Shown here in pieces: positions 40,601-51,182 of a DNA stretch of 64,000 nt. Origin of the DNA: Eremophila alpestris peregrina (Eukaryota; Chordata; Aves; Passeriformes; Alaudidae); contig WMCF01000007.1 in NCBI GenBank assembly GCA_009792885.1, positions 8,578,000 to 8,641,999 on the forward strand, in the 5' to 3' direction. The notes below the pieces were generated by a model. The model was not told the DNA's origin and made no database searches. It saw nothing but the letters and a program-made list of their open reading frames with translations. Position numbers and translations under genes: made by a program. The stretch's first letter is position 1. Each line of letters opens with the position of its first letter.

Positions 40601-40649
40601 TTGTCACTGAGAAACAAGGGCCTTTGCCTAATAGAAACCTCTGGCTACA
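40601..40649 (-). other. Candidate small exon (49 bp), minus strand
   Basis: On the minus strand a good acceptor (CACTTGATTTCATTTTGCAG) and donor (GTGACAA|GTAAGTTA) enclose 49 bp. Only one frame is open: CSQRFLLGKGPCFSVT. Too short to judge, with no recognised homology. Confidence 0.15.
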
Positions 40650-42317
40650 CTGCAAAATGAAATCAAGTGCCCCATAGTTTACACCAACCACCTCACAAAC
40701 AGATCCAAACATCTTGCTTAAGGCCAGGTGAGAGGGTTAACCAAAGACTGCTAACACAGTTATGATTTTAAAATCTGGGGCAGTGTTTTGTTCAGTGCAC
40801 AATGCACAGATAGGACTTTGGATACACATGGGCTTTATCAGCACTAGTTCACTATTGTCTGTACTGGACTGCCCTGGGTGATTTGTCCTTAATAAAACAT
40901 AATGGGAAAATGGTGATTGTCCCATAATACAACTGGGAACTGGAGAAGATATTTTGGGTCTTTTTACAATGAGAAAAAATTTCAGGGATGAAGGTTACTG
41001 GATCTCAGGTGGGAAATAATTTGTCTGTGATCAGATAGAGTAGACATAACTGATTCAGGGTGATTTCTTTATTGCAAAATCATTTTAAAGTATTGAAATA
41101 ACTCTGAAGTGAATGCAGCATTTTATGAAAGCTTTGCTAGCTCTTGGAGAGATGAGAAGTTGCCCCAACCAAAGAGGTTAACTCCGGAGAGAGATGTTAA
41201 GTCTGTTTAACCTTATGGTGTTTGCACATTGTATCCATGTACTAAAAGAGACCTAAGTCACACATTACCATGCATGTGTGAGTGTGTGAAAAGAAAATTA
41301 ATAGAAATTCATTTAGTTTCTTCAAAAATATTAAGTTTTTCTCCCCATGTTTTTGCATTAGGGCAAAGTAGTTCCTAATTTAGGTTTATCTAGAGGAATC
41401 CTATTTCTATATAGTAATTGTATTAGAAAAAAATTATCTTTTATGCAAGAGTCTATTCACAAGAGCTGTAATTGACTTTTAATTTTAAGAAAAACTTGAG
41501 TCATATGAATGATTTAATATTGAAATAATCAAAAGGTACAGGCGAAGTATTCAATATTCCTCATTTGTCATTTCTTTTAGATAAGTGTAGCTTGTAAGAT
41601 TTTTTTAAAGAAGTGCAAAAACCTTCTAAGCTTCTGGTTTGGTTTCTTTTTGAGCAGGCAATGAAATATTTACTTTACAACTCTGTACTTTCAACAACTG
41701 CATAGACTCACTAAATTTCTTGGAAGTTTTTGCATTGTAGTTGAATGCTGTTGTCATGGACACTTTTCCCTTACACTCGTTGTCATCTCTTGTGTGATTA
41801 ATATTCAAGTGTAACCATACCCATTGCTGTGAATCTGATTCTTGCCAAACACATAGAGCTCAGTTGGCTTCCTGGGGGTTGTGACCTCTCAGCAATTTGA
41901 AAAATTATTTCATTTATTTAGAGTGATCATCATTTTTAAAATTCAATGGTTACTAAAAAATAGTGTCTATGATAGTAAGGATTTTTTCTTTCCTTATAGA
42001 CAAATACCTAAAAAAAACCCAAACCCATTTCAAAATCAACATCTGATTGTAATGTGATGTTCTATGTCAAAATTCTTCCCAGATTTTGAAATTAATTACA
42101 ATCCCTTTTATATAATTTTTTCCCCATTGGAGATCTTGGAAACTTTCAGTGCCCTAAATCATAGAAAAATAAACTAATTTGCTGCTCAGAGGGGAAAAAA
42201 ATAAAACCTGATTTGACTGTATTGCAGAAAATTGCACACCGTGAAGCTTCACAGGTACTGAAAGGCAAGCTCACTAATAGAGCTCATGGGACTTTGAATT
42301 ATTTCAATTACTTGAAG

Positions 42318-42339
42318 AGTATCAAAATATTTTGATACT
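42318..42339. repeat. 22-bp perfect palindrome
   Basis: AGTATCAAAATATTTTGATACT is its own reverse complement, with no spacer. AT-rich, in unique sequence. Confidence 0.85.
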
Positions 42340-44715
42340 TCTCAGTTTTAAAGGTGAGATGTAATGCTGATAAATAGTAGGATCCCAAATTACTTGAAGA
42401 TCAGGAGAAAATTTTTAAAAGATGCTTGTTTCCAAGGTGTAGCTAGATTCTTCCATTTTTATGACAGTGCAGGTGCAGTAGTCTTCTCAGGAACTTTTGT
42501 CATACTCTAGAGTTGTTAAATATTATCATATTTTAAAAGATAGTAAAAATATTTAGGAAGTCAGTATTAAATTATTCTTAGCAATTAAAGTAAAAGAGTA
42601 ATATTAAAATTTGCATATTTAAAATGTCTTTACTTGCTAACAGAAGCCTCATCCTTTTTCGTATGTGTTTTAGATTTTTTAAGTCATTTGAACCATCTTA
42701 AAGTATCCATGCCAGAAAGCCTGTTTTATCAGGAGAGGACAGAGTTCATATTCCTTTTCCTTCACCCTTATGTGTTGCTCTTACTGTGTTGCCTTAAGAC
42801 TTTGTGATATTTTAAGTAAAAGTATACAAAATCAGGGAGTAGTATGCAAAATTGAGTGAAGCAGATTGTAATTGTTGTGGCCTACATTCCTATCTGAGAT
42901 CAGGTAAACCTCCTCCATCTGCAAAAGCACCTTCTGAATAAGTCAGGGTTGCATGTTGCTTATAATGCAAGGACAAAGATTCAGCAAAACTGCAGTGACC
43001 AGAATCTTTAAATCTTACTATAATAATTTAATTCTAATAGATAAACAGCTGGACTAATAATTTTTTTTCAAAATACAAAATTCTGATTTTTTACATGCCC
43101 AAACTGGCTGCCCTTCTTTACAAGATCCACGGGCTGTGATGCACAGAGCTGGAAGTCATTCACTCTAAACAAACTAGAGAACCACAACTATAAGTGTCTT
43201 TCAGAAGCTTCCTTTAGTCATATCTAATTCTGGGTTAAATTAGATTAATTATATTAAATCTAGCAATTACTTCTAATTCTGCTTGCAACGCTAGCAACTA
43301 GCATATTCCACTCTTGAAACTGTTGTTAAGAAAGAAAAATGATGCAATTCTAGTTTAAATAATAATGTTTTTGAAGGAATAAAATGGGAGCAAAGACTTG
43401 AGTGTGAATATGCACTAGGGAAGCTCCTTGGAATTTACAACTGCAGGGAATGATAACAGGCACTAAATACAATGCACTCTGCCAGCTAAGTAGAGAGATT
43501 CACACCCTCATATACCAACACCACTGTATCTGGAGGGTAAATAGTGAGTATCCTAAAGAAATCAATTACAGTTTTGCAATCAGAGCCTGCTTAAGCATAT
43601 GGGTTTTTACTGACCAATTACACACAAGTCATACTTGTGCATACTGGCTGATGTTATAAATTATCTTTTGACTCAGTCTATCCCTGAGTGCCAGCACCCT
43701 GCCTAGCAGGCTAAAGGTGGAACCTTTAGAGAAGCAGTGAAGATTGAAAGCCACTTTTTGACCAGACTAGGAAGCATTATTTCCAGAGTAGGCTGGAAAT
43801 TGTGCTCCTGCACAATTGCAGGGAATATCTTCCCTTGCCCTTGACAGCAGCTCTTTAAGTGGTGTGCTTAACTGGGCAATCAGGATCATCTGTGAGAGCA
43901 AATTTCAGCCCTTAGATCACAGAGTGGCTATACCTTGGCCACCGAAAAAGAACTTTTGGCTAGTAATGGATTCACCAAATGTATATATGTATTGGTTGTC
44001 TAACTAGAGAACTGAAAAAAACATTTCATTTATGAAATACTGAATCATCCACACATGTCGTCAGTGTAAGGTAATGCCACAGGTTTTGTTGTTTTTTTGT
44101 TTTTTTTTTTCAATAGTAGCAGCCAAACAGATATTAGTCATTGTACTGTAGGTTGTACCATGAAAAACATCTTCTCTTAGACTAGAACTGCTGTTAGTGC
44201 TTATTCTGTATCTGTATAACTATATTTGTGCATCTCTTAGAACAAATTTTTCAAAAGTACTTATATACATATTTCTTTCAGAGATATTTGTAAGACTATG
44301 TTTTTTAATAATTTTAGTATTTCTAAATTATTTTAGGGTTTTAGAAGAGTAAGCAGTAGGTATGTTTGTCTCTGATCTACATGATCAATTTCAAGTTGGG
44401 AAATATTATTTTGAACTTATAAGCATTTCTCAGGGGAGATAACAGTTATCAGAGATTACAGCTCTTCTGATAATGCAAAAATATTAAACTGCTGTAAGTT
44501 ACAGAAGTGCAATTTTGTCACCTAAAACCAAGGGAAGCTGGAGTTTCTTGCAGGAAGAAATTGTAAATGTTATAAAATTCAGAACACAAAGGAACGATAA
44601 TAATCACGTGAAATTACCACTTAACTCACTGCTTGCTTATTTCTGCATCACCTTGCACTAGATCTTTTTTATCTGAACACTGAAGTGGGCTAATTTCGAC
44701 ATATTTTAGAGTTGG

Positions 44716-44729
44716 CTGCCACCTGCTGG
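44716..44729 (-). promoter_or_regulatory. CTCF-type binding motif
   Basis: The plus strand reads CTGCCACCTGCTGG. Its reverse complement, CCAGCAGGTGGCAG, agrees at every position with the vertebrate CTCF core CCASYAGRKGGCRS. It lies in unique sequence and not in a recognisable repeat. By the usual convention the motif points along the minus strand. It is the only full match I noticed in the window, and occupancy in cells cannot be judged from sequence. Confidence 0.6.
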
Positions 44730-45994
44730 AGTCTGGCCTTGTTTCATCTTTAAGGCAGTTTGGAGGAGCTAGAGGAGGTTGGGTTTGTGCTGAAACTTTA
44801 TTAAGACGAATAAGGTAAACTGGAAGTGCCTAAAAGCAAGAATTTAGGCATAACCAATTTGAACACAGAACATCCCTGCCTGGTGAAATACATTTAAACG
44901 AAAGGAAAAGGCATGCTCTCAGCTGCCTGTCATTCAGGGGGATACAATTCCCTACATCAGAAAAAAATAATAAAAAATGTTGAATCTACTGAATAACATT
45001 CCCCTAAGGCATTGCAAAACAGCCCAAGTCTCCTTTTCTTTTACCAGCATGAATAAGCTACACATAAAATCATCTATTATTCAATACAATGTAACATTTA
45101 CGAAAGCTCTGCAGTATAATGATACTGCAAGAACCTCGCCCAAGAGAGTCTGCCCACAGCTAATGGAGACAGGCTAAGCCATGTGTTATAAAGACCTACA
45201 GCTTTTTGGACAGTGATATCAGAAGCACCAGGGAAACTGTCATGCTTGGCCCCTTGTAGAGTCATGGCTGTAAGAATTTTTTTTTTTTTTTCACTGCTTG
45301 AAACCAATTGCTGAATATCCATGCAGTAGGGAATGGCAATGTGAGATCCAAAATGCCCAGCTGCCTTTTCCACTCTGTGGCACAGTAAGAGGAGCACAAA
45401 CTATTTCCAAACCTATGTGATGCTAAACCCAGTTACCCAGGCAGCCAACTCTGTCCCAGCATTGGCTGCTTCCAGCCTTCACTGCCACTATATCTGCCAG
45501 GAAAGGTTCACTTTGTGTACTAAAGTTAGTTGCAGTCATATGTTTTATTCAGCCTGTTCAAATAACCCTTCACAGGATGGCATAGCACCATCCTCAACAG
45601 AAAGGTGAGGATCTTGAACTGTAGTCCTGGATCAACCCCAGGCATGGATAAAGCTCTTATTATGTGAAGGCAGCCCTCAAAACTAAATCTTAGATGAAGT
45701 AATTAACTATCTGCTCAATTAAGAGAAAGACAGAACTTGAGAACTTTCTGTTGATTAATCAAAACTCATCCAGATCACAAAGTCTGAAAGTTCTTTATAT
45801 TCTTAAAGAGAAGTAAAACTCTGGTTTCCAAGGGCCTGGATTATCTAAACTGTGGTTCCAAGTGTACAGCTTCAGTCCAGCAGCAGCCTGGAGATATCTC
45901 TATAGGAGCCTCATCTAATTCTACTTTTCTGTGGTGCAGTGGTTGACTTTGGCTCAATGTCAGGTACTCATTAAGCAACTCCACTCTTCATCTG

Positions 45995-46000
45995 GACATG
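45995..46000. repeat. Left target-site duplication GACATG
   Basis: This hexamer immediately precedes the TG start of the LTR at 46001 and is repeated exactly after its CA end. Confidence 0.85.
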
Positions 46001-46021
46001 TGTGGGCTTGATATTTCTGGT

Positions 46022-46066
46022 TTTGAGAGATTTTAGCCAGCTGCTAGTGGGCTAAAATCTCTCAAA
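46022..46066. repeat. 17-bp perfect inverted repeat with 11-nt loop inside the LTR U3
   Basis: The arms are 46022-46038 (TTTGAGAGATTTTAGCC) and 46050-46066 (its exact reverse complement), with an 11-nt spacer. A second, smaller inverted repeat, ATTTTCCC/GGGAAAAT, follows directly. It lies just inside the 5' end of the solo LTR, where U3 regulatory elements sit, and could form a stable hairpin in RNA or a cruciform in DNA. Confidence 0.85.
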
Positions 46067-46247
46067 TTTTCCCAAGGGAAAATTTCTCAAGAAAGCTTCT
46101 TCTCAAAACAGTCTTAGCAAACAACTATCTTTTCTCAAAACAGTCTTTCTCCATGTAGTGTTTTTTCTGTTCCTCTGGTTTAACCAATGGGATTAGAGAG
46201 GTGTTGTTCCTATTCACCAATCATGTTAAGTCTGTATCAGAACACTT

Positions 46248-46270
46248 TATAAAAAGAATTAGGCAATAAA
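46248..46270 (+). promoter_or_regulatory. LTR TATA box and poly-A signal
   Basis: TATAAAAA at 46248-46255 is followed closely by AATAAA at 46265-46270. Such close spacing is seen in compact LTRs with a short R region. These signals assign the LTR to the plus strand. Whether they still work is unknown. Confidence 0.65.
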
Positions 46271-46340
46271 GCTTTTTCTATGCTCTTTGCCTTCTGAAAT
46301 ATTGGAGTCTCTCATCTTTCTTTCATGTCCTACAATGACA

Positions 46341-46346
46341 GACATG
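46341..46346. repeat. Right target-site duplication GACATG
   Basis: This exact copy of the hexamer at 45995-46000 directly follows the CA end of the LTR. It fixes the insertion boundaries. Confidence 0.85.
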
Positions 46347-46374
46347 GGGTGAAAAAAAGTGATGAGAAGTTTAT

Positions 46375-47015
46375 GGATCAAAATTAGGACCAGGAGATCA
46401 TTCAGCAAATGCCATTGCAGGCAGAACAGGCCCTTGATTTCTTACCTGCCAAATCAGGGCAGTTTAATATGAAAATAAAAACTAAATTTTAAAACACATT
46501 TCTCCCTACTTCTTCTTCTCCTTACAATCAACTGCACTCCTTATTTTCTCTACCTCCTGCCCCTCTGTCCACCCTCTTCAACATAGGGGAATTGGGAGTG
46601 GGGGCTGTGACCCTCAGTTCATCAAAGGTTGTCTCCACAGCTTCTTCCTCCTCAGGGCTAAGACTCCTCATATTCTCTCACTGCTCCAGAATGGGATCTC
46701 TCAGTCATCCATGAACATCTCTAATGTGAATCCTTTCCAGAACTATCTCTGTCCTGGCACTTGAAGCATCTCCTCCCACGCCTTCTGCACAGACCTTGGT
46801 TTTCCTGACCATTTTTTCCCTGCCTTCTTAAATGTATGATCCCAGAGACACTACTACTGCCTCTGCTGGGCTCAGCCTTGGCCAGTGGTGAGTCCACCTT
46901 GGAGCCAGCTGGCATTGGCTCTGTCAGACATGGGGAAGCTTCTGGCAGCTTTTCCCAGAAGTGAACCCTGCTGCCAAAACCTTGCCATGCAAACCCAATA
47001 CATACGATCTGCCTG
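46375..47015. mobile_element. Avian ERV-derived (ERVL-like) fragment, internally deleted
   Basis: The stretch reads like a widespread avian endogenous-retrovirus repeat that I recognise by its wording: GTTCATCAAAGGTTGTCTCC, CTTCTTCCTCCTCAGGG, CTCAGCCTTGGCCAGTGG, GGAGCCAGCTGGCATTGGCT and CAAAACCTTGCCATGCAAAC, in that order. In that family the middle carries many 'GCTCCAGCGTGGGTCC'-like units. Here nearly all are missing between about 46690 and 46745, so the copy is internally deleted. The minus-strand frame across 47020-46721 is an accident of this repeat and not a gene. The element orientation is not resolved. It lies immediately downstream of the solo LTR at 46001-46340, which inserted beside or within it. 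Confidence 0.6.
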
Positions 47016-49200
47016 GGCATGGCAATATGTCCAAAAGGTATGTTTGGTTACCTAGAGGAACTCTTCAATTCAGATTTTTTTTTTTTTTTAAGAGATTTAG
47101 CATATGCAGAAGTTCTTCTAAAGTAATGCTGATTAAAATATAACTAGTAATTAGTGTGCAACTACTATATATCTCCTTTACTAGATTTACACAAAAAAAT
47201 GAAAATATGTTTCTCTCTTTTTAGAAGCAAAAGTTATCTGATTGTGATTGAGTTAAAAGACAGATAAGACTTCATATTCTCAAGCATTATTTTGGCTTAC
47301 ATGTGACAAGGTTCCATAAAATTCTGATGTGTTCAGTTACCAGTGCCAACTTATCAGAACCATAAAGAGATATTCTGTATTTGAGCCAGTGAAATTTAGG
47401 CAATGATTTTACCTAATTGATTTTGTGTTTAAGCGTCACACCTCCAGTACAGTCCATGACTATATAATGTTTTCTGGTTATGAAAACAAATGCAATGACT
47501 GTTGAAATAGATTCATCTAATTAGTCATAGTTCTATTAAAAAAAAGTATAAAAAATAAAAATTCCTTACATTACTGTTAAACTACAACAGTTCAGAATTA
47601 ATGAAAGTGAGCATTAGTAAGCTCATGTTGGAGCAAAACCTAGAGCTGAACACACTAATTGCCCCCCCCTACTGCTTGGTTCAAATCTAACAAGCCTCAA
47701 GCTGTTCGTACATTCTTTGTGAACAGATGAACACATCAGTCTGTGTCCCTCCCCAAGAGCAATGGAGGTTATTGTCATGTGTAACTGAGGAGGTATGCAG
47801 TGAGTGTCCCTGGCATGTCCTGCAGCTGGCACTGCAGGCAGTGACCAGGCAGAAATCTCCTCATTGGCACCACACTGCTGTGGTCTGCACAAAAAGCAGG
47901 ATAGCTGTCTTATGAGGGTGTGGGCTGTGAACCAAAGCTGTCCTACAGGAAAAGAAAACCGAAACAAAACCCTTATTTCCTGCACTGCACAATGCTAATA
48001 GGCCAGGTTAGTGAGAGCACGTTTTCCCATCTTGCGAAGGTAAATAGGCCATGCAGAAGTATACTTTTTCTGCTTTGTAGTTTCAGTTCTTCCTGTCCTT
48101 CTTTTCACTTTTATCCTCTTCCTCTATCTATCTTCTGTCCCAAAGTTCGCTTCAGAAACAGTAGTCCTGGGACCAAGGTGAATATTCTTGACTTCTGTCA
48201 TCAGTTTTGCAGTATGTTACTGAGACTACCCTTCCAAGGGTGCTATAACACTGTATCAGCTCCCCCCAGCAGCCTTGTGTCACACTAATTGTCATGGGTC
48301 CTGAGATACATTTTTATCTGCTATACAAAGTTGGCTTACATTAACTACATCTCCCTAGTGCACTGTCACATAGCACTGCTTTATTATGCTGTCAAGGAAT
48401 TCTTACCAAAAAAGAAAAAAAAAAGAGAGAGAGAGAAAAAGAAAAGGAGAAAAAAAGTAGCAGTAAGAGTTGACATTTGAGTAGTTGTTATAGCTTTGTT
48501 TTGTACTCAAAAGGTGTAGATACAGCTTTAGTCCAAAAAGAGATAATGTATCATCACATTTAATCTTAACATTGGATTTACAATTGCAATACTGTTTAAC
48601 CAAGTGTCCTTTCTTGCATCCTGACTTTTTGTTTTCTTTTTGTTAGATATGTCTGTGTTAAAATTTATGAGGAATACTTAATCTATAAGATTTTCTGAAC
48701 TTTTTAAAACATATTGTTAAAGGGAAAATACTCCTATGTAAAATAGCACCAACAGTGTCATTAGAACTGCCATTAATTATTTATGTTCTTCACTCTGTAG
48801 GTGATTTACGTGTTAAATTTATATTTTTCTTCGACATTTTTTGCAGTATTTTTCATACTAAAGGCATATCCACGTGGCAGTCTACAGCAGGAACTCCCAC
48901 ACTAGTTTCTGACAGCCCAGTAGTAGTATCACAAGAGTAACTCCAAAGACAGTCTACCTTTCAGGCTATTATTAAAATGACATCATACACTAATTATATT
49001 TAAGAGCTTGCTACAGAGAGACATGCCTTCTGACTTGTGATGGTGGTCACATCCAGGACATAACAGTGCTTGCTAAAAGATAAAACAGCAGTCTAGGAGG
49101 GTGAACAAGTTTTAATTCAATGAATTTCTTACTTTATGAGATATTCCTTATAAATTTTTTGGAAACATTATCTGAAATTATCATAGATCTGCTCTTCCAG
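47016..49200. other. Gene-free interval with a GC-richer patch
   Basis: Around 47620-48290 the GC content rises and frames on both strands become long and overlapping (120 codons minus, 122 codons plus). They have no known motifs and exclude each other. It may hold a decayed repeat that I cannot name. Confidence 0.45.
48408..48453. repeat. Purine tract (A/G-rich low complexity)
   Basis: An almost pure A/G run with a short (GA)n core. The minus strand is a pyrimidine tract, so adjacent frames are K/E/R- or F/S/L-rich artefacts. Confidence 0.8.
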
Positions 49201-49314
49201 TGTGATTTTGTTGGTCCTCCCTGCTTACCTTATGTGTGCACAGCAAATTCTCCTGTAGCCAGTCAGCAAACCCGTCGGAGAAATGAGGATATTTTTAGTA
49301 GAAGTAGGCAGAAG
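49201..49314 (+). other. Candidate exon (114 bp, 38 codons, open frame), unrecognised
   Basis: A good acceptor (AGATCTGCTCTTCCAG, ending at 49200) and a fair donor (AGAAG|GTAATT) enclose 114 bp. Only frame 1 is open, beginning CDFVGPPCLPYVCTANSP and ending with a strongly basic run (TRRRNEDIFSRSRQK). It contains two CpGs (CCCGTCGG), rare in this window. The length is a multiple of three and both ends fall at phase 0. I recognise no protein family. It could be an exon of an unrecognised transcript, a lncRNA exon, or chance. A following segment at 53147 also starts in phase 0. The donor has T at intron position 6 but lacks the usual G at +5, which weakens the case. Confidence 0.28.
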
Positions 49315-49364
49315 GTAATTGATTATTTTCACCTCTGCAGTCTTTGATTAAAGACAATGTGCTT

Positions 49365-49385
49365 GGGGGGGGGGGGGGGGGGGGG
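49365..49385 (+). repeat. G21 homopolymer
   Basis: There are twenty-one consecutive G residues after TGTGCTT. Such a run can form G-quadruplexes on the plus strand and is a slippage and sequencing hazard, so its length may be inexact. Confidence 0.9.
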
Positions 49386-50813
49386 AAAGTCAACAATCAT
49401 TCCTAAACATATACAAGCATTTAATTATAGTAATTAATTTATCTATACAACTCAGTGTACTTTTAAAAAGCTTGACTGAGAATGAATGCCTCATCAGTCT
49501 TAAATATAACAGCCTGAAAGAACAAGTGAAGCCAGTAGAATAACAAACAGTACTGCAGAAACCTCAGGCACCTGCAGGAAGCAAAAAGACATTTCCAACT
49601 CTGTGCAGAGCAAAATTATGAAGAATTTGAGAAATAAAGACTGCAGAACAAGCATCAGCTGATAGAGACACAAAAATTAAGTACGTCTTTGTATGTGTTG
49701 CCATGTAAACAAATGAAAAAGTAGAGAAGCCTTGAGATGTAATTACAGAAACAATTTTGTAGGAGAGTTTGAAGAATTCAGTAGTTATGGATCCCATTTT
49801 TATAAATGTCATGTTCCCCATCAGTTTATCTGTTCACTACAAACAGGAATTGCTGTCAGAATGTGAGTCAAAGGCAGCAGCTAATGAAAAACAAACATCC
49901 AGAGAAAGGCAGTAAAGACAGATGAGCAGCAAAGACAGATAAACAGCTTCAGAAGAATCAATGTAAAAATGACTGTGCCATTAGTTGGGCAGGGTAGACA
50001 AGCCTTTGTTCTCTCCAAGCTTGAAAGGTTTATTCCTCCCAAAGATGATAGCCTAAATGCTGAAGGCAACCAAAGTTAAAATACACTATTCTCAGGAAAT
50101 AGGGAAAAATTATCAGATTATAGATTATCCCCATCTGACCCCAACTGGAAATATTGCATAGAGAAAATATTCTCAGCAAAAAAGGTTTCTGTTTTATCTG
50201 TGGATGTGGTACAAAAGTGAGGGATTGAGCAGGAAGAGCTCTTGGAAAGAATATTCTGGATAGACAGGGAACAGGCGGGACTATCTTGAGGAAAAACACA
50301 TTTCTGCCCCTCTTAAAGAGGTCTTTGCTCAGTGATTTTTATTCAACAGCTCAGTGATAAAGATACTCTCTCACAAACAACTCTATTTCAGCAGGGTTTA
50401 CTGTGCACTTTGTCTCTTCTTTTTCCTTCCAAGGAAGAAGAGAGAACTAGGGAGAACAAAAAGACAATGGAAATGAGCTTAAAAATACAAAATTAGTGTT
50501 TTACTACCTAGTTTTATGCTTCCTCTAGCTCCTCAATACCACCAAACTCCTTCATATTCACTTTCAGTCAAGTGTGGCAAGTAATATTCATGACATTAGT
50601 CGGATAACTACACCACATTTCCTGGCATGATCAGAAACGTAGTGATATAGAGTTATGTTAGGCATCATAACCTGGATGTCAATCACATATGTGATGTGGC
50701 CATTTTTATCTTTTATGGTTGTATGAAGTTGCATGCATTTCTGAGACAATAGCATTCAGGTTCAGAAGAGAATTCCAGTATTCTTCAGGTTTTTTACAAA
50801 AAAAAAATCTAAA

Positions 50814-51182
50814 CTCATAGAATCATAAAGTCATTAAGGCTACAAAAACCTCCAGTATCAATCAACTTTTGACCAAGCACTTCTTTGTCAACTAAGCCTC
50901 AGCACTAAGTGCCACATCCGGTCATTTCTTGAACATTTCCAGGCATGGTGACTCCATCACTTCCCTGGGCAGCCCATTCCAATGCCTGACCACTTTTTCA
51001 GTGAAAAAATTCTTCCTGATGTCCAACCTGAAACTCCTCTGGTATAGCTTGAGGATATTTCCTCTTGTCCTGTCTCTTGTTACCTGGGAGAAAAGACCAA
51101 CCCCCACCTGGCTACAGCCCATTTCTTGTCATTGTAGAGTGATAAGGTCATCCCTGAGCCTTTTTTTCTCCAGGCTAAACAA
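50814..51182 (-). mobile_element. CR1 LINE fragment, 3' UTR and end
   Basis: The plus strand begins with ACTCATAGAATCATAAAGTC, the degenerate terminal octamers of a minus-strand CR1. It continues with CCAGGCATGGTGACTCCATC, CCTGGGCAGCCCATTCCAAT, AAATTCTTCCTGATGTCCAA, CTCTTGTCCTGTCTCTTGTT and TTCTCCAGGCTAAACAAG. These are the classical landmarks of the avian CR1 3' UTR. The copy stops at about 51182, so it is a 5'-truncated insertion. This is the best preserved 3' end in the window, and its frames are not host coding sequence. Confidence 0.93.

Larger units (their letters stand above)
39098..45994. other. Gene-free interval
   Basis: AT-rich unique DNA. It contains the palindrome at 42318, the CTCF-type motif at 44716 and one weak minus-strand exon candidate at 40601. 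No recognisable transposon. Confidence 0.5.
46001..46340 (+). mobile_element. Solo LTR (340 bp) of an endogenous retrovirus, with 6-bp target duplication
   Basis: The element starts TGTGGGCTTGAT and ends CCTACAATGACA, so it has TG...CA termini. It is flanked by the identical hexamer GACATG at 45995-46000 and 46341-46346. It contains the parts of a retroviral LTR in order: CCAAT boxes at 46184-46188 and 46217-46221, a TATA box (TATAAAAA) at 46248-46255, and an AATAAA poly-A signal at 46265-46270, followed by a short T-rich R/U5 part. The U3 holds a 17-bp perfect inverted repeat and a duplicated TTCTCAAAACAGTCTT unit. There is no internal retroviral sequence, so this is a recombined solo LTR. 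The 6-bp duplication fits an alpha/beta-like (ERVK-type) integrase rather than the 5 bp usual for ERVL. I do not know the exact family name. Confidence 0.88.

Noticed and set aside
47623..48288. Overlapping 120- and 122-codon frames on opposite strands
   Set aside because: They largely exclude each other and have no motifs. Explained by locally higher GC content.
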